In this document: positions 44,562 through 55,190 of the stretch, one piece after another
Layout: each line of letters begins with the position of its first letter
Numbering within the stretch: position 1 is the first letter of the stretch
Source of the DNA: Variovorax paradoxus
GTDB lineage: Bacteria; Pseudomonadota; Gammaproteobacteria; Burkholderiales; Burkholderiaceae_C
Length of the DNA: 64,000 bases
Assembly (NCBI RefSeq): GCF_030815975.1
Contig: NZ_JAUSXL010000002.1
Location: 2,654,501-2,718,500 of the forward strand
Reading direction: 5' to 3'
The notes under the pieces: model-generated
What the model saw: only the letters and a program-made list of their open reading frames with translations
Databases searched by the model: none
What the model was told of the DNA's origin: nothing
Made by a program: the position numbers and the translations under genes

Positions 44562-45992
44562 ATGACCCTCGCCGCAACGGCCATCGATCCTGCACGCAAG
44601 AGCCTGCTCTGGCTCGTGGCGGTCGGCTTCTTCATGCAGACGCTCGACGCGACCATCATCAACACCGCGCTGCCGGCCATGGCGGCCAGCCTGGGCGAAA
44701 GCCCGCTGCGCATGCAGTCGGTGGTGGTGGCCTACGCGCTCACCATGGCGATGCTGATTCCGGCCTCTGGCTGGATCGCCGACCGGTTCGGCACCCGGCG
44801 CGTGTTCTTCTCGGCCATTGTGCTGTTCGTCATCGGGTCCGTCCTGTGCGCCCTGTCGGTGGGCGTGGGGCAATTGGTGGCTGCGCGGGTGGTGCAGGGC
44901 CTGGGCGGCGCCTTGCTGCTGCCTGTGGGGCGACTGGCCCTGCTGCGCACCGTGCCGCGCGGCGAGTTCCTGCAGGCGATGAGCTTTGTCGCCATTCCAG
45001 GGCTGATCGGCCCATTGCTCGGCCCCACGCTGGGTGGCTGGCTGGTGCAGTACGCCTCCTGGCACTGGATCTTCCTGATCAACGTGCCCGTGGGATTGGC
45101 GGGCTGCCTGGCAACGCTGCGCTTCATGCCCGACCTGCGCGGGGCTGTCGAGCGGCGCTTCGACGGCGCGGGCTACGCAATGCTGGCCTTCGGCATGGTT
45201 GCGATCTCGCTGGCGCTCGACGGCGTTTCCGGCGCGGGGCTGCGCCAGGTCAGCGTGCTGCTGCTGCTGGTGTTCGGCTTTGCGAGCGTGGTGGCCTATT
45301 GGCTGCATGCCGCGCGCCGGCCAGAGCCGCTGTTCTCGCCCTCGCTCTTCGGCGTGCCCACGCTCAGCATCGGCTTGCTCGGCAACCTCTTCTCGCGGCT
45401 CGGGAGCAGCTGCATGCCGTTTCTCGTGCCCTTGCTGCTGCAGGTGTCGCTGGGCTATTCACCGCTTCGGGCGGGGCTCATGATGCTGCCGATCGCGCTG
45501 GCCGGCATGGCCATGAAGCGTTTCGCGGCCCCGCTGATCACCCACCATGGCTACCGGAAGGTGCTGGTGGCCAATACCGTCCTGGTGGGGCTCGCGATGG
45601 CCAGTTTCGGCCTGACCGGCCCGGACCAGCCGGTGGCGCTGCACATCCTGCAATTGCTGGTCTTCGGCGCCGTCAACTCGCTTCAGTTCACCGCCATGAA
45701 CACCATCACGCTGAAGGACTTGGACGGCGGCATGGCCAGCAGCGGCAACAGCCTGCTGTCGATGGTCCAGATGCTTGCAATGAGCCTCGGCGTGGCGGCT
45801 GCGAGCGCGGTGCTGGCCGGCTACAGCAGCGTTTTCGGCCAGGAGACGGCGAAGCAGACGCTCGACGCGTTCCAGGCCACCTTTGCGAGCATGGGGCTGG
45901 TCACGATCGCTTCCGCGCTGATCTTCTGGTATTTGCCGGCAGAGGTGCGCGCGGTGCATCCTGCGCAGCCGGAGGTTTCAGGCCAGGGGTGA
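44562..45992 (+). CDS. DHA2-family (MdtD-like) MFS exporter
   Basis: A 476-residue transporter of the 14-helix DHA2 drug:H+ antiporter group. LDATIINTALPAMAASLGES is its motif D1, DRFGTRRVF the helix 2-3 loop, and LVAARVVQGLGGALLLPVGR motif C region in helix 5. Multidrug efflux is the usual assignment. It is set between erpA and anmK, where many relatives have no gene. It ends 12 bases from the convergent anmK stop. A promoter was not identified. Confidence 0.88.
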   Translation: MTLAATAIDPARKSLLWLVAVGFFMQTLDATIINTALPAMAASLGESPLRMQSVVVAYALTMAMLIPASGWIADRFGTRRVFFSAIVLFVIGSVLCALSVGVGQLVAARVVQGLGGALLLPVGRLALLRTVPRGEFLQAMSFVAIPGLIGPLLGPTLGGWLVQYASWHWIFLINVPVGLAGCLATLRFMPDLRGAVERRFDGAGYAMLAFGMVAISLALDGVSGAGLRQVSVLLLLVFGFASVVAYWLHAARRPEPLFSPSLFGVPTLSIGLLGNLFSRLGSSCMPFLVPLLLQVSLGYSPLRAGLMMLPIALAGMAMKRFAAPLITHHGYRKVLVANTVLVGLAMASFGLTGPDQPVALHILQLLVFGAVNSLQFTAMNTITLKDLDGGMASSGNSLLSMVQMLAMSLGVAAASAVLAGYSSVFGQETAKQTLDAFQATFASMGLVTIASALIFWYLPAEVRAVHPAQPEVSGQG

Positions 45993-46004
45993 CGGCCTGC
46001 GTGC

Positions 46005-47132
46005 TCAGGCGGGGTAGACCGCTCCGAGCACGCGGCCGCCCCTTGCGCCGGTCACGCTGGCCAGGTTGCCGGCTTCGCGCCGCACCGTGCTTCGGGCCAG
46101 CCAGGCGAAAGCCGCGGCCTCGACCTGCAGCGGAGGCAGCCCATGTGCCGTGGACGCGGCCACTTCCACGCCGGGCAAGTGTGCGCGCAGACGCTCGAGC
46201 AGATGATCATTCAGCGCCCCGCCACCGCACACGATCAGCAGATTGCTATTGTTTCCGTAGCGAAGAACCTCAGCTGCACAAACGCTGGCGGTGAACTCGG
46301 TCAACGTGGCCTGCACGTCGGCAGGCGCCGCGCCCGCGGCCGGGCCCAGGCAGGCGGAAAGCCACGCGGGATTTAACAGGTCGCGGCCGGTGCTCTTGGG
46401 AGGTGGCTTCGAAAAATACGGATCGGCCTGAAGCCGCGCGAGCAGTTCGGGCAGGACCTGCCCGCTCGCCGCCCATTGCCCGCCCCGGTCAAAGGGCTGG
46501 CCCGTATGAAGCTGGCACCAGTGGTCCATCAAGGCATTGCCGGGGCCGCAGTCGAAACCAAGCACCGCCGGGTCTCCCGGTGCATCGGCTGCGAGCAGCA
46601 GGCTCAGGTTGGAAATGCCGCCGATATTCAGCACCGCCACGGATTCGCCCGCCCGTGCGAACAGCGCGCGGTGGAAGGCCGGCACCAGCGGTGCGCCCTG
46701 TCCGCCTGCCGCCAGGTCGCGGCTGCGGAAGTCCGCGACCACGTCGATGCCGGTCAATTCGGCCAGCAGCGAGGGATTGTTGACCTGCAGGGTGTAGCCG
46801 ACGCCGTCGAACTCGGTGGGCCGGTGGCGCACCGTTTGCCCGTGCGCGCCGACGGCGGTCACCTGGCCTGCGGGAACGCCGCTGTCCGCCAGGAGCTGAT
46901 TGGCCACGCCGGCGTAGATCCGGGCCAGGCCGTTGCCGGCCAGCGCGGCACGGTGAAGTTCGTTGTCGCCGGGGGTGTTGAGCGCCATCAGCTCGGCCCG
47001 CAGCGCTGCGGGAAAGGGCGCCGTGGCATAGGCCCGCACGGCGATGCGGCCGCCCGCGAAATCGGCCAGGACGCCATCGACCCCGTCGAGCGAGGTGCCG
47101 GACATCAGGCCGATGAACAGTTCGGCGACCAT
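46005..47132 (-). CDS. anmK: Anhydro-N-acetylmuramic acid kinase
   Basis: A 375-residue kinase that opens and phosphorylates anhydro-MurNAc during cell-wall recycling. FIGLMSGTSLDGVDGVL is the P-loop, VGAHGQTVRHRPTEFD the substrate site, and LNIGGISNLSLLL and VLGFDCGPGNALMDHW follow. The start at 47132 (MVAELFIGLMSG) is standard; a longer frame adds an Arg-rich stretch. It follows the M23 peptidase gene by 43 bases, in the same direction. Both deal with peptidoglycan fragments. Confidence 0.96.
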   Translation of the reverse strand: MVAELFIGLMSGTSLDGVDGVLADFAGGRIAVRAYATAPFPAALRAELMALNTPGDNELHRAALAGNGLARIYAGVANQLLADSGVPAGQVTAVGAHGQTVRHRPTEFDGVGYTLQVNNPSLLAELTGIDVVADFRSRDLAAGGQGAPLVPAFHRALFARAGESVAVLNIGGISNLSLLLAADAPGDPAVLGFDCGPGNALMDHWCQLHTGQPFDRGGQWAASGQVLPELLARLQADPYFSKPPPKSTGRDLLNPAWLSACLGPAAGAAPADVQATLTEFTASVCAAEVLRYGNNSNLLIVCGGGALNDHLLERLRAHLPGVEVAASTAHGLPPLQVEAAAFAWLARSTVRREAGNLASVTGARGGRVLGAVYPA

Positions 47133-47175
47133 CGCAGAATGGGAGGCGAGCCGCGCGCTGGGTGCCGCGCGGGGC

Positions 47176-48516
47176 TCAGTCCGCGCTGGCCTGAATGACC
47201 GAGAACGCGGCAGCCAGCTCGGTGCGCGCACCGACCGCCATGCGCTCGAAGGCCGGGCGCAGTGCCGCGGTGATGGGGGCGCCGCCCTCTTGCGCGATGG
47301 AAGTGGGGTCCTGGTACTCGCCGTTCACGCGGAATTCGAAGTGCAGGTGAGGGCCCGTGGCCCAGCCGGTGGAGCCCACGGCGCCGACCGTCTGGCCCTG
47401 GGTGATGCTCTCGCCGGCCTTGACGTTGATGCGGCTCAGATGGGCGTAGGCCGTCTGCTGGTTGTTGCGGTGCTTGATGATGACGATGTTGCCGTAGCCG
47501 TTTTGCGTGCCGGCGAAATCGACCGTGCCGTCGCCGACGCTGCGCACCGCGGTGCCCGTGGGGGCTGCGAAATCGATGCCATTGTGCTGGCGCCAGCTGT
47601 TGAGGATCGGGTGCATGCGCATCGCGAAGCCGCTCGACACGCGCGAAAACTCGACCGGCGAGCTCAGGTAAGCCTTGCGCAGGCTGTCGCCATTCGGGCG
47701 GTAGTAGCTGCCCTTCTGACCCGCAGGCTGGAACCACACGGCCTGGTGCACCTTGCCGCCGCTCTCGAACTCGGCCGAGAGCACGCGGCCGCTGCGCAGC
47801 GCCTGGCCGTCGGCCTCGAAGGTTTCGTACACCACGGCGAAACGGTCGCCCTTGCGCAGCGCGCGCACGTCGACGTCGCCCGCGAAGATGTCGGCCAGCT
47901 GGCTGGCGACTGCGTCGGGCACGCGGGAGTCGTCGGTGGCGGCGAACAGCGAGGTGCGGATGGTGCCGCTGGCCAGGCGCGTGCCCGGCGTCAGCGTGTC
48001 GCGTTCGGTGAGCGCCACGAAGCCGACCGGCGTGCGCTCGATGACGAAGCGCTTGAAGCCGCCATCGCCATCGGGAATCCAGCGGGCGCTCAGTTTCTTG
48101 AGTTCGTTTTCCTGCGTAGCCTCGGCCGTGACGGTGCGCCCTGCGCGCGCGAACAGGGCATTGCGGGCTTCACTGCTGCCGCGCACGAAAGCCGTGGCGG
48201 CCGGATCGGAAATGCCCAGGCGCTTCAGCAGGGCCTCGGCCGTGTCGCTGGAGCGCGTGATATCGGTGCGAAACAGCGTGAAGCTGAAGTTTTCCAGCGA
48301 TTCGCTCTGTTGGGCGAAAGACAGTGGAGCAGTCGCCTCGAGGACCTGCTTGACGGGGAGGTCGGAAGCGTCGGGGCCCAGGGAGGCCACCGCCAGGGTT
48401 CCGGCGCTCAGCAAGGCAGCCGCGATGAGCGCGGTGATCTGCTTGGGATAGGTCCGGAATGTATAGGCCACGCGAGAAGCAAGTAGCTCCTCGGCGGCGA
48501 GAATGCCGTTGATCAA
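47176..48516 (-). CDS. M23-family murein endopeptidase
   Basis: About 446 residues. An N-terminal membrane anchor (about 27-45) is followed by a coiled/OapA-like region and a C-terminal LytM zinc peptidase with ligands in QHNGIDFAAPTG and HLHFEF. YGNIVIIKH and VGSTGWATGPH are typical. It should cleave peptide cross-links in the periplasm. The frame begins at TTG 48516, so the true start could be slightly inside (a GTG at codon 16). It is divergent from tyrS; the 158-base gap must contain both promoters. Confidence 0.9.
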   Translation of the reverse strand: MINGILAAEELLASRVAYTFRTYPKQITALIAAALLSAGTLAVASLGPDASDLPVKQVLEATAPLSFAQQSESLENFSFTLFRTDITRSSDTAEALLKRLGISDPAATAFVRGSSEARNALFARAGRTVTAEATQENELKKLSARWIPDGDGGFKRFVIERTPVGFVALTERDTLTPGTRLASGTIRTSLFAATDDSRVPDAVASQLADIFAGDVDVRALRKGDRFAVVYETFEADGQALRSGRVLSAEFESGGKVHQAVWFQPAGQKGSYYRPNGDSLRKAYLSSPVEFSRVSSGFAMRMHPILNSWRQHNGIDFAAPTGTAVRSVGDGTVDFAGTQNGYGNIVIIKHRNNQQTAYAHLSRINVKAGESITQGQTVGAVGSTGWATGPHLHFEFRVNGEYQDPTSIAQEGGAPITAALRPAFERMAVGARTELAAAFSVIQASAD

Positions 48517-48674
48517 ACTGTGAATTCCAGCTCAGGTTCTGCAAATCCGCGCTGCAAAGCCCAGGACGGACAGGGCGGCAGGACGGTGCGGAAAAAAGCG
48601 CCGCTTAGAATTCGGCGCAAGAAAAGTCGGGCTGAGTATAGCTTCGGCAACCTGAAAATCAGCTGAAAAAGCCT

Positions 48675-49907
48675 ATGAATGCCGAATCTGTTACATCCAC
48701 AAGCCTCTCGGATGGTGTAAGACGAGCGCTCGAAATATCGCTCCGGGGCACCCACGAACTGCTCCCCCAGGACGAATGGGTGCGCAAGCTCCAGCGCTCG
48801 GAAGCCACCGGAACGCCGCTGCGCATCAAATTGGGGCTCGATCCGACCGCCCCGGACATCCACATCGGCCATACGGTGGTGCTCAACAAGATGCGGCAGC
48901 TGCAGGACCTGGGGCACCGCGTCATCTTCCTGATCGGCGACTTCACGACCACCATCGGCGACCCCTCGGGCCGCAACAGCACGCGTCCGCCGCTGACACG
49001 CGAGCAGATCGAAGCCAACGCGCAGACCTACTACCGGCAGGCCAGCCTGGTGCTGGACCCCGAAAAGACCGAGATCCGCTACAACTCCGAGTGGAGCGAC
49101 CCGCTGGGCGCCCGCGGCATGATCCAGCTCGCGGCCAAGTACACGGTGGCGCGGATGATGGAGCGCGACGACTTCAACAAGCGCTTCAACGCCGGCCAGT
49201 CGATCTCGGTGCACGAATTCCTCTATCCGCTGATGCAGGGCTACGACTCGGTGGCGTTGAAGAGCGACCTCGAACTCGGCGGCACCGACCAGAAGTTCAA
49301 CCTGCTCGTCGGCCGCCATCTCCAGCAGGAATACGGTCAAGAGCCGCAGTGCATACTCACTATGCCGCTGCTGGAAGGGCTCGATGGCATCGAGAAGATG
49401 TCCAAGAGCAAGAACAACTACATCGGCATCAGCGAAGACGCCAACACCATGTTTGCCAAGGTGCTGTCGATCTCCGACGAGCTGATGTGGCGCTGGTACA
49501 CGCTGCTGAGCTTCCAGTCGCTGGGGCAGATCGAGGCGCTCAAGGCAGAGATCGCGGCCGGCCGCAATCCCAAGGATGCGAAGGTGGCACTGGCCAAGGA
49601 AATCACCGCGCGCTTCCACAGCGCGGCGGCGGCCGAGGCGGCGGAACAGGACTTCATCAACCGCAGCAAAGGCGGCGTGCCCGACGACATTCCCGAGCTG
49701 TCATTGGCAGGTGCGCCGCTGGGCATTGCCCAGCTGCTCAAGCAGGCCGGCCTCGCGCCCTCGACCTCCGAAGGCAACCGGCTGATCGACGGTGGCGGCG
49801 TGCGCGTCGACTCCGTGGTGATCGGCGACAAGGCGCTCAAGCTGCCCGCGGGCAGCTATGTGGTGCAGGTCGGCAAGCGCAAGTTTGCGCGCGTGACCGT
49901 CAGCTGA
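48675..49907 (+). CDS. tyrS: Tyrosyl-tRNA synthetase
   Basis: A 410-residue class I synthetase. The HIGH motif is in [13 protein letters not shown], the KMSKS loop in [13 protein letters not shown], and an S4 RNA-binding domain lies at the C-terminus (about 345-410, [13 protein letters not shown]). It is the TyrZ-like long type with the [14 protein letters not shown] tyrosine pocket. The gene convergently faces the OmpA/FecR pair. dtd, usually next to it, lies 2.2 kb downstream. Confidence 0.97.
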   Translation: MNAESVTSTSLSDGVRRALEISLRGTHELLPQDEWVRKLQRSEATGTPLRIKLGLDPTAPDIHIGHTVVLNKMRQLQDLGHRVIFLIGDFTTTIGDPSGRNSTRPPLTREQIEANAQTYYRQASLVLDPEKTEIRYNSEWSDPLGARGMIQLAAKYTVARMMERDDFNKRFNAGQSISVHEFLYPLMQGYDSVALKSDLELGGTDQKFNLLVGRHLQQEYGQEPQCILTMPLLEGLDGIEKMSKSKNNYIGISEDANTMFAKVLSISDELMWRWYTLLSFQSLGQIEALKAEIAAGRNPKDAKVALAKEITARFHSAAAAEAAEQDFINRSKGGVPDDIPELSLAGAPLGIAQLLKQAGLAPSTSEGNRLIDGGGVRVDSVVIGDKALKLPAGSYVVQVGKRKFARVTVS

Positions 49908-49928
49908 CGGCGCTGGTCCGCGGCCCTG

Positions 49929-50546
49929 TCACCGGACTTCGATGGTGACGCGCCGGTTGCGCGGCTCGTCCACCTCGTCGGCGGTGGGTACCGCGGGTTC
50001 GCGCTCGCCGCGGCCCACGGCCTCGATCCGCGCCGACGGAAACTGCCGCTCCACGAAAAGCTGCGCCACTTCCTGCGCGCGCCGCTGCGAGAGCATGTCG
50101 TTCTGCTCGAGTGCGCCCTTGGTGTCGGTGTGCCCGGTCACCACGATGTCGCTGCCGCTGCGCGTTTGCGCGGCAGTCAGCGCCTCGTTCATGACCTGTT
50201 GCGACGCCGGCGTGAGCGTGGTGCCGCCAACTTCGAAATACACCGTGTAGCGCTGCGGCGCGGGCGGCCGCATGTCGAACAGGATCTTGTGGTCCGCCTG
50301 CACCCTGGCGGGGTCGGCCTGGTCGACCACCGGCGCGCCGGAAGCACCGACCGCGGCCGTTGCACGCTGGTAAGGCCGGGAAAGAACTTCTTCGCCATCG
50401 TTCGCGCGCACGATCACGGCGGAAGGTTTGTCATCCGCCTGGGGCAGCAGCACCACGCGGGTGCCCGGCGTCGAACATGCGGCAAGCAGCGCAGTGACCA
50501 GCACGGCAACGACAAGGAAAGCCCGGTCCGTCGTCATCTTCCTCAT
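49929..50546 (-). CDS. OmpA-family outer-membrane lipoprotein
   Basis: A 205-residue lipoprotein with lipobox LLAACS near residue 23. A C-terminal OmpA peptidoglycan-binding domain occupies about 100-205 (TVYFEVGGTTLTPASQQ, VVTGHTDTKGALEQND, LSQRRAQEVAQLFV). It probably tethers the outer membrane to the wall. The start overlaps the stop of the upstream FecR-domain gene (ATGA), so both are made together. Confidence 0.9.
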   Translation of the reverse strand: MRKMTTDRAFLVVAVLVTALLAACSTPGTRVVLLPQADDKPSAVIVRANDGEEVLSRPYQRATAAVGASGAPVVDQADPARVQADHKILFDMRPPAPQRYTVYFEVGGTTLTPASQQVMNEALTAAQTRSGSDIVVTGHTDTKGALEQNDMLSQRRAQEVAQLFVERQFPSARIEAVGRGEREPAVPTADEVDEPRNRRVTIEVR

Positions 50547-51037
50547 GGCTGGCCGTCGGTCTGCACGATGAAGTCGGTTCCGCGAATGCCGATGGTGGCG
50601 GTTTGCGTCTCCACCCGTATCGCGTCGGGATTGGTCTTGCCGATCAGGCCGGTGATCATGCGCATGGAGCCCCGCAGCAGCGAAACGAGCACGCCACCTT
50701 CGTGCGTGGTGGCGTTGAAATGGAATTCCTTCAGGTCCAGCCGCGACGAAGGCCCGACCACCAGCGTCGTGTCGTCGCGCAAGACCACGGAAGCGGAAGA
50801 ATCGGGACCGGTCACGATGCGGTCCACGGCCGCCAGCGCGTCGCCGGCGTTGGCCGCGCGGGGCGTGCCGGCGGTGCTGAGCAGCTGCACGCTGCCCCGC
50901 ACCGATTTCACGAATCCCGCCTGAGGTTCTGCAGTGGGGACGGAGCCTGCAGGACGCGAAGGCGCCTGTGCTTGAGCCAACGCCGCTGCGCCCCAGAAGG
51001 CGAAGCCCCCCACGGCGATCAGGATTTTTTTCATCAT
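50543..51037 (-). CDS. Periplasmic FecR-domain protein
   Basis: A 164-residue protein with a signal peptide (cut near ALAQAQA) and a FecR-type beta-domain (SVVLRDDTTLVVGPSSRLDL, GGVLVSLLRGSMRMITG, TATIGIRGTDFIVQ). Unlike sigma regulator FecR it has no cytoplasmic part. Such proteins commonly pair with OmpA lipoproteins and CHASE2-cyclases in Burkholderiales; the cyclase is missing here. Two ATG codons in a row (51037, 51034) could start it. Function unknown. Confidence 0.85.
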   Translation of the reverse strand: MMKKILIAVGGFAFWGAAALAQAQAPSRPAGSVPTAEPQAGFVKSVRGSVQLLSTAGTPRAANAGDALAAVDRIVTGPDSSASVVLRDDTTLVVGPSSRLDLKEFHFNATTHEGGVLVSLLRGSMRMITGLIGKTNPDAIRVETQTATIGIRGTDFIVQTDGQP

Positions 51038-51177
51038 CGTTCTTCTGCGAATGTTTCGCGGTGCCACAAATACTAAATACATCGAGTCGGCAGATGGAGT
51101 CCGCGCTCGATAATTCGATCGCGGATGCGGACCTTTGCCGCATTCTTGCCGACTTTTATCGCCTACGCCTTCCCCGC

Positions 51178-52088
51178 ATGACTTTCACGCCCAAGACGCT
51201 GCTTCGTGTTTCCATTGCGGTTGCGCTCGTCACCATCCTGCTCAAGGGCCTGGCGGGCTATGTGACGAACTCGATGGGCTTGATCTCCGATGCAATGGAG
51301 TCGTTCGTCAACCTTGCCAGCGCGATGTTCGCCCTCGCAATGGTGACCATCGCCTCGCGGCCGGCCGACGAGGACCATCCCTACGGCCATCACAAGGCCG
51401 AGTATTTCTCCTCGGGCTTCGAGGGCATCCTGATCGTCGGCGCCGCAGCCGCCATCCTCTGGGTTTCGGTGCAGCGGCTGCTTTCGCCGCAGCCGCTGGA
51501 GCAGCTGGGCTGGGGGCTCGGGCTCTCGGTGGTGAGTTCGGGCTTCAATGCGGCCCTGGCTTTTGCGCTGTTCCGCGCCGCGCGAACGCACCGCTCGATT
51601 GCGCTCGAAGCCGATGCGCGGCATCTGATGACCGACGTGTGGACCTCGGCCGGGGTGGTGGTCGGCATCGTGGCGGTGCACTTCAGCGGCTGGCTCTGGC
51701 TCGACCCGGTGCTGGCCATTGGCGTGGCGCTCAACATCGTGCGCGAAGGCGTCAGGCTGGTGTGGCGCTCGTCGCAGGGGCTGATGGACGAGGCCCTCGA
51801 CCCCGAAACCATTGCCACGCTGCGCACCACGCTCGACCAGTTCGCCGCACGGATGCCGGAAGGCACGCGCATGCGCTTCGACGACATGGTGACGCGGCGC
51901 GCGGGCCAGCGCCGCTTCGCCGACCTGCACATGCATGTGCCCGGCGAGTGGACGCTGCAGCATGCCGCCGCGATGCGCGATGAGCTGGAACAGGCGCTGA
52001 TGGACGCCGTGCCGGGCCTGCGCGTGACCATCCAGCTGCTGCCGCTGGGCATGGAAGCCCGCGGTCCACGAGCCGAGGAAGAAGCAGC

Positions 52089-52092
<4 letters not shown>
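51178..52092 (+). CDS. Cation diffusion facilitator (FieF-like)
   Basis: A 304-residue CDF transporter with six predicted helices. Metal-site residues are in [10 protein letters not shown] and [16 protein letters not shown], and the basic/His loop is in [15 protein letters not shown]. The C-terminal cytoplasmic domain carries [20 protein letters not shown] residues (LHMHVPGEW). It exports divalent cations such as Zn or Fe. The start at 51178 is chosen for length; an in-frame ATG at 51094 exists and neither has a clear ribosome-binding site. It overlaps dtd (ATGA). Confidence 0.88.
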
Positions 52093-52529
<437 letters not shown>

Positions 52530-52544
52530 CGCCGCGCGCGGGCC

Positions 52545-53003
52545 TCACCGTCCGTACGGATTGCGGATGCCAAGGCCCGCGAGGATCTCGATCTCGCGCG
52601 CTTCCATGGCCTCGGCGTCGGCCTCGCCGGTCTCGTGGTCCCACCCTTGCGCATGCAGCGTGCCGTGAACCAGCAGGTGCGCGTAGTGGGCGGCCAAGGT
52701 CTTGCGGTGTTCCCTCGCCTCGCTCGCGACCACCGGCGCGCACAACACCAGATCGGCCATCACCATCGGGCTCTGGGCATAGTCGAAGGTCAGCACGTTG
52801 GTCGCGTAGTCCTTGCCGCGGAACTCGCGGTTCAGGCGCTGGCCTTCCTCGGCGTCGACGATGCGCACCGTGATCTCCGCGTCGATCTCGAGTGCATGGC
52901 GGATCCAGCGCGTCACGCTGTGGCGCGGCAGCGCGGCGCGGTGCCGTTCGACGCCCTTGAAGCGCGCGAACTGCAGCGAAAGGGACAGTGCGGGCAGCGC
53001 CAT
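52545..53003 (-). CDS. ybeY: Endoribonuclease YbeY
   Basis: A 152-residue metal-dependent RNase acting in 16S rRNA 3'-end processing and quality control. The zinc motif H-x3-H-x5-H is [15 protein letters not shown]. The start at 53003 (MALPALS) matches the N-terminus used by relatives; a farther one adds 14 residues that overlap phoH. It follows phoH by one base, so the pair is an operon, the normal bacterial order phoH-ybeY. Confidence 0.94.
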   Translation of the reverse strand: MALPALSLSLQFARFKGVERHRAALPRHSVTRWIRHALEIDAEITVRIVDAEEGQRLNREFRGKDYATNVLTFDYAQSPMVMADLVLCAPVVASEAREHRKTLAAHYAHLLVHGTLHAQGWDHETGEADAEAMEAREIEILAGLGIRNPYGR

Positions 53004-53004
53004 C

Positions 53005-53955
53005 TCAATGCGCTCCGGCGCGCTTGCGTTGCCCGTCGTAGGCATCGACGATCTTGGCCACCAGCGGATGCCGCACCACGTCGGCGCTGGTGAAGTGCGT
53101 GATCGAAATGCCGTTCACGCGCCTGAGCACGCGCTCGGCGTCGATGAGGCCGCTCAGCTGCTGCTTGGGCAGGTCGATCTGGCTCACATCGCCCGTCACC
53201 ACCGCCTTGGCACCGAAGCCGATGCGCGTGAGGAACATCTTCATCTGCTCGACCGAGGTGTTCTGCGCCTCGTCGAGGATGACGAAGGCGTTGTTCAGCG
53301 TTCGTCCGCGCATGAAGGCCAGCGGTGCAATTTCGAGCGCATTGCGTTCGAAGGCCTTCTGCACCTTCTCGTAGCCCATCAGGTCATAGAGCGCGTCGTA
53401 CAGCGGCCGCAGGTAGGGGTCGACCTTCTGCGTCAGGTCGCCCGGCAGAAAGCCGAGCCGCTCGCCGGCTTCCACCGCCGGGCGCGTGAGCACGATGCGC
53501 TGCACCGCGGCGCGCTCCAGCGCATCGACCGCGCAGGCCACCGCGAGGTAGGTCTTGCCGGTGCCGGCCGGGCCGATGCCGAAGGTGATGTCGTGCTTGG
53601 CGATGTTGTCGAGGTACAGCGCCTGCGTGGGCGTGCGCGCGCGCAGGTCCGCGCGGCGCGTGACCAGCATGGCCGAGTCCTCGTCGCTCATCGAGCCGTC
53701 GCCCGCGAGCGTGAGCTGCACCACGGCCGGGTCGATCGGGCGCTGCGCGATCTCGTAGAGCGCCTGCAGCACGTCCATTGCGCGCTGGGCGGGAGCCTTG
53801 GGGCCGTCGACCTTGAACTGCTCGTGGCGGTGCGCGATCTTCACCCCCAGGGCTTCCTCGATGCGGCGCAGGTGCGCGTCCAGCGGGCCGCACAGGTGGC
53901 CCAGGCGCGAGTTGTTGGGAGGAGCAAAGGTGTGTCGCAGAATCACGCCGGACAT
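53005..53955 (-). CDS. phoH: PhoH-like ATPase
   Basis: About 316 residues with an N-terminal KH-like part, then a helicase-type P-loop ATPase: [50 protein letters not shown] and [11 protein letters not shown]. It is linked to RNA metabolism together with ybeY. The start at 53955 ([10 protein letters not shown]) is my choice; 53973 is an alternative. The reading frame is divergent from ruvA with only 20 bases between start codons. Confidence 0.93.
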   Translation of the reverse strand: MSGVILRHTFAPPNNSRLGHLCGPLDAHLRRIEEALGVKIAHRHEQFKVDGPKAPAQRAMDVLQALYEIAQRPIDPAVVQLTLAGDGSMSDEDSAMLVTRRADLRARTPTQALYLDNIAKHDITFGIGPAGTGKTYLAVACAVDALERAAVQRIVLTRPAVEAGERLGFLPGDLTQKVDPYLRPLYDALYDLMGYEKVQKAFERNALEIAPLAFMRGRTLNNAFVILDEAQNTSVEQMKMFLTRIGFGAKAVVTGDVSQIDLPKQQLSGLIDAERVLRRVNGISITHFTSADVVRHPLVAKIVDAYDGQRKRAGAH

Positions 53956-53975
53956 TTCAAGGAAAAAGGGCACCC

Positions 53976-54548
53976 ATGATAGGCAAACTCACCGGCATCC
54001 TGGCCGAACGCAACCCCCCGCAGGTGGTGGTGGACTGCAACGGCGTCGGTTACGAGGTCGATGTGCCGATGAGCACGTTCTACAACCTGCCCGGCACCGG
54101 AGAGCGCGTTTCGCTGCTCACGCACTTCGTGGTGCGCGAGGACGCGCAGATTCTCTACGGTTTCGGCACCGCCGAGGAGCGTGCGGCCTTTCGGCAACTC
54201 ATCAAGATCACGGGCGTAGGCCCGCGCACCGCGCTCGGCCTGCTGTCGGGCATGAGCGTGGGCGAGCTGTCGCAGGCGATCACGACGCAGGAGCTGGGCC
54301 GGCTCGTGAAGATCCCGGGCATCGGGAAGAAGACCGCCGAACGGCTGCTGCTGGAGCTCAAGGGCAAGCTGGGCGCCGACATCGGCACGCCCGCGCACGC
54401 GGCCTCGGACGCGCAGGCCGACATCCTGCAGGCGCTGGTCGCGCTGGGCTACAGCGACAAGGAAGCCGCGCTCGCGCTCAAGGCGCTGCCGAAGGATGCG
54501 ACGGTGAGCGAAGGGATCAAGCTGGCGTTGAAAGCATTGGCGAAGTAG
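53976..54548 (+). CDS. ruvA: Holliday junction DNA helicase subunit RuvA
   Basis: A 190-residue protein: OB-fold domain I ([20 protein letters not shown] shown as [11 protein letters not shown]), tandem helix-hairpin-helix domain II ([36 protein letters not shown]), and UBA-like domain III ([17 protein letters not shown]) that binds RuvB. AAGGAAAAAGGG lies upstream. ruvC is not in the window, and ruvB is 6.7 kb away, so the usual ruvCAB order is broken. Confidence 0.97.
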   Translation: MIGKLTGILAERNPPQVVVDCNGVGYEVDVPMSTFYNLPGTGERVSLLTHFVVREDAQILYGFGTAEERAAFRQLIKITGVGPRTALGLLSGMSVGELSQAITTQELGRLVKIPGIGKKTAERLLLELKGKLGADIGTPAHAASDAQADILQALVALGYSDKEAALALKALPKDATVSEGIKLALKALAK

Positions 54549-54563
54549 GGTGCCGGGCCTGCT

Positions 54564-55190
54564 TCAGGGATGGATCTTCTCGCCCTTCGCGAGCATTTCC
54601 ACGAACTGCGCGATGCGCTTCGCCCGCGTCTCGGGCTTCTTCGCGCCCTGGGTGCGGAACAGCACCGAATAGCGGTTGCGTGAATCCAAGGTGGCGAAGA
54701 AGGCGGCGGCCTTGCGGTTGGCATCGAGCGCGGCCTGCAGGTCGGGCGGCACGGTGGCGATGCTCTGGGCGTCGTAGGCTGCATCCCAGCGGCCGTCGGC
54801 GCGGGCGCGCTCCACTTCGGCCAGGCCGGCGGACTGCATGCGGCCGTCGTCGATCAGCTTCAGGGCCTTGTCGCGGTTGATCTTCGACCAGGTGCTGCGC
54901 GGCGTGCGCGGGGTGAAGCGCTGCAGGAAATACTGCTCGCCGTCGCCCTTGCGCTGGCCGTCGATCCAGCCGTAGCACAGCGCAAGCTCGAGCGCCTCGG
55001 GGTGGTCGATGGAGGCGATGCCGCTGGCCTTCTTGGCCATGCGGATCCACACGCCGGCCGCGGTGGCATGGTGGCGTTTCAGCCAACGCTCCCATGCGGC
55101 GGCGCTGGTGCATTCGACCGGCGTGTCGTGCACAACGCGCTCGGCGGCCGCGGGCTTTCTTGCGCGCGTGCTGGCGCTGCTTGTGCTCAT
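54564..55190 (-). CDS. YdeI/OmpD-associated-family protein
   Basis: A 208-residue soluble protein of the YdeI-like (OmdA) family. [26 protein letters not shown] is the core, seen as [18 protein letters not shown] and [14 protein letters not shown]. The C-terminus [19 protein letters not shown] is also typical ([16 protein letters not shown]). The function is poorly defined, with links to stress tolerance in other bacteria. It is the last gene of the leftward phospholipid cluster, overlapping the cytidylyltransferase gene (ATGA). Confidence 0.85.
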   Translation of the reverse strand: MSTSSASTRARKPAAAERVVHDTPVECTSAAAWERWLKRHHATAAGVWIRMAKKASGIASIDHPEALELALCYGWIDGQRKGDGEQYFLQRFTPRTPRSTWSKINRDKALKLIDDGRMQSAGLAEVERARADGRWDAAYDAQSIATVPPDLQAALDANRKAAAFFATLDSRNRYSVLFRTQGAKKPETRAKRIAQFVEMLAKGEKIHP

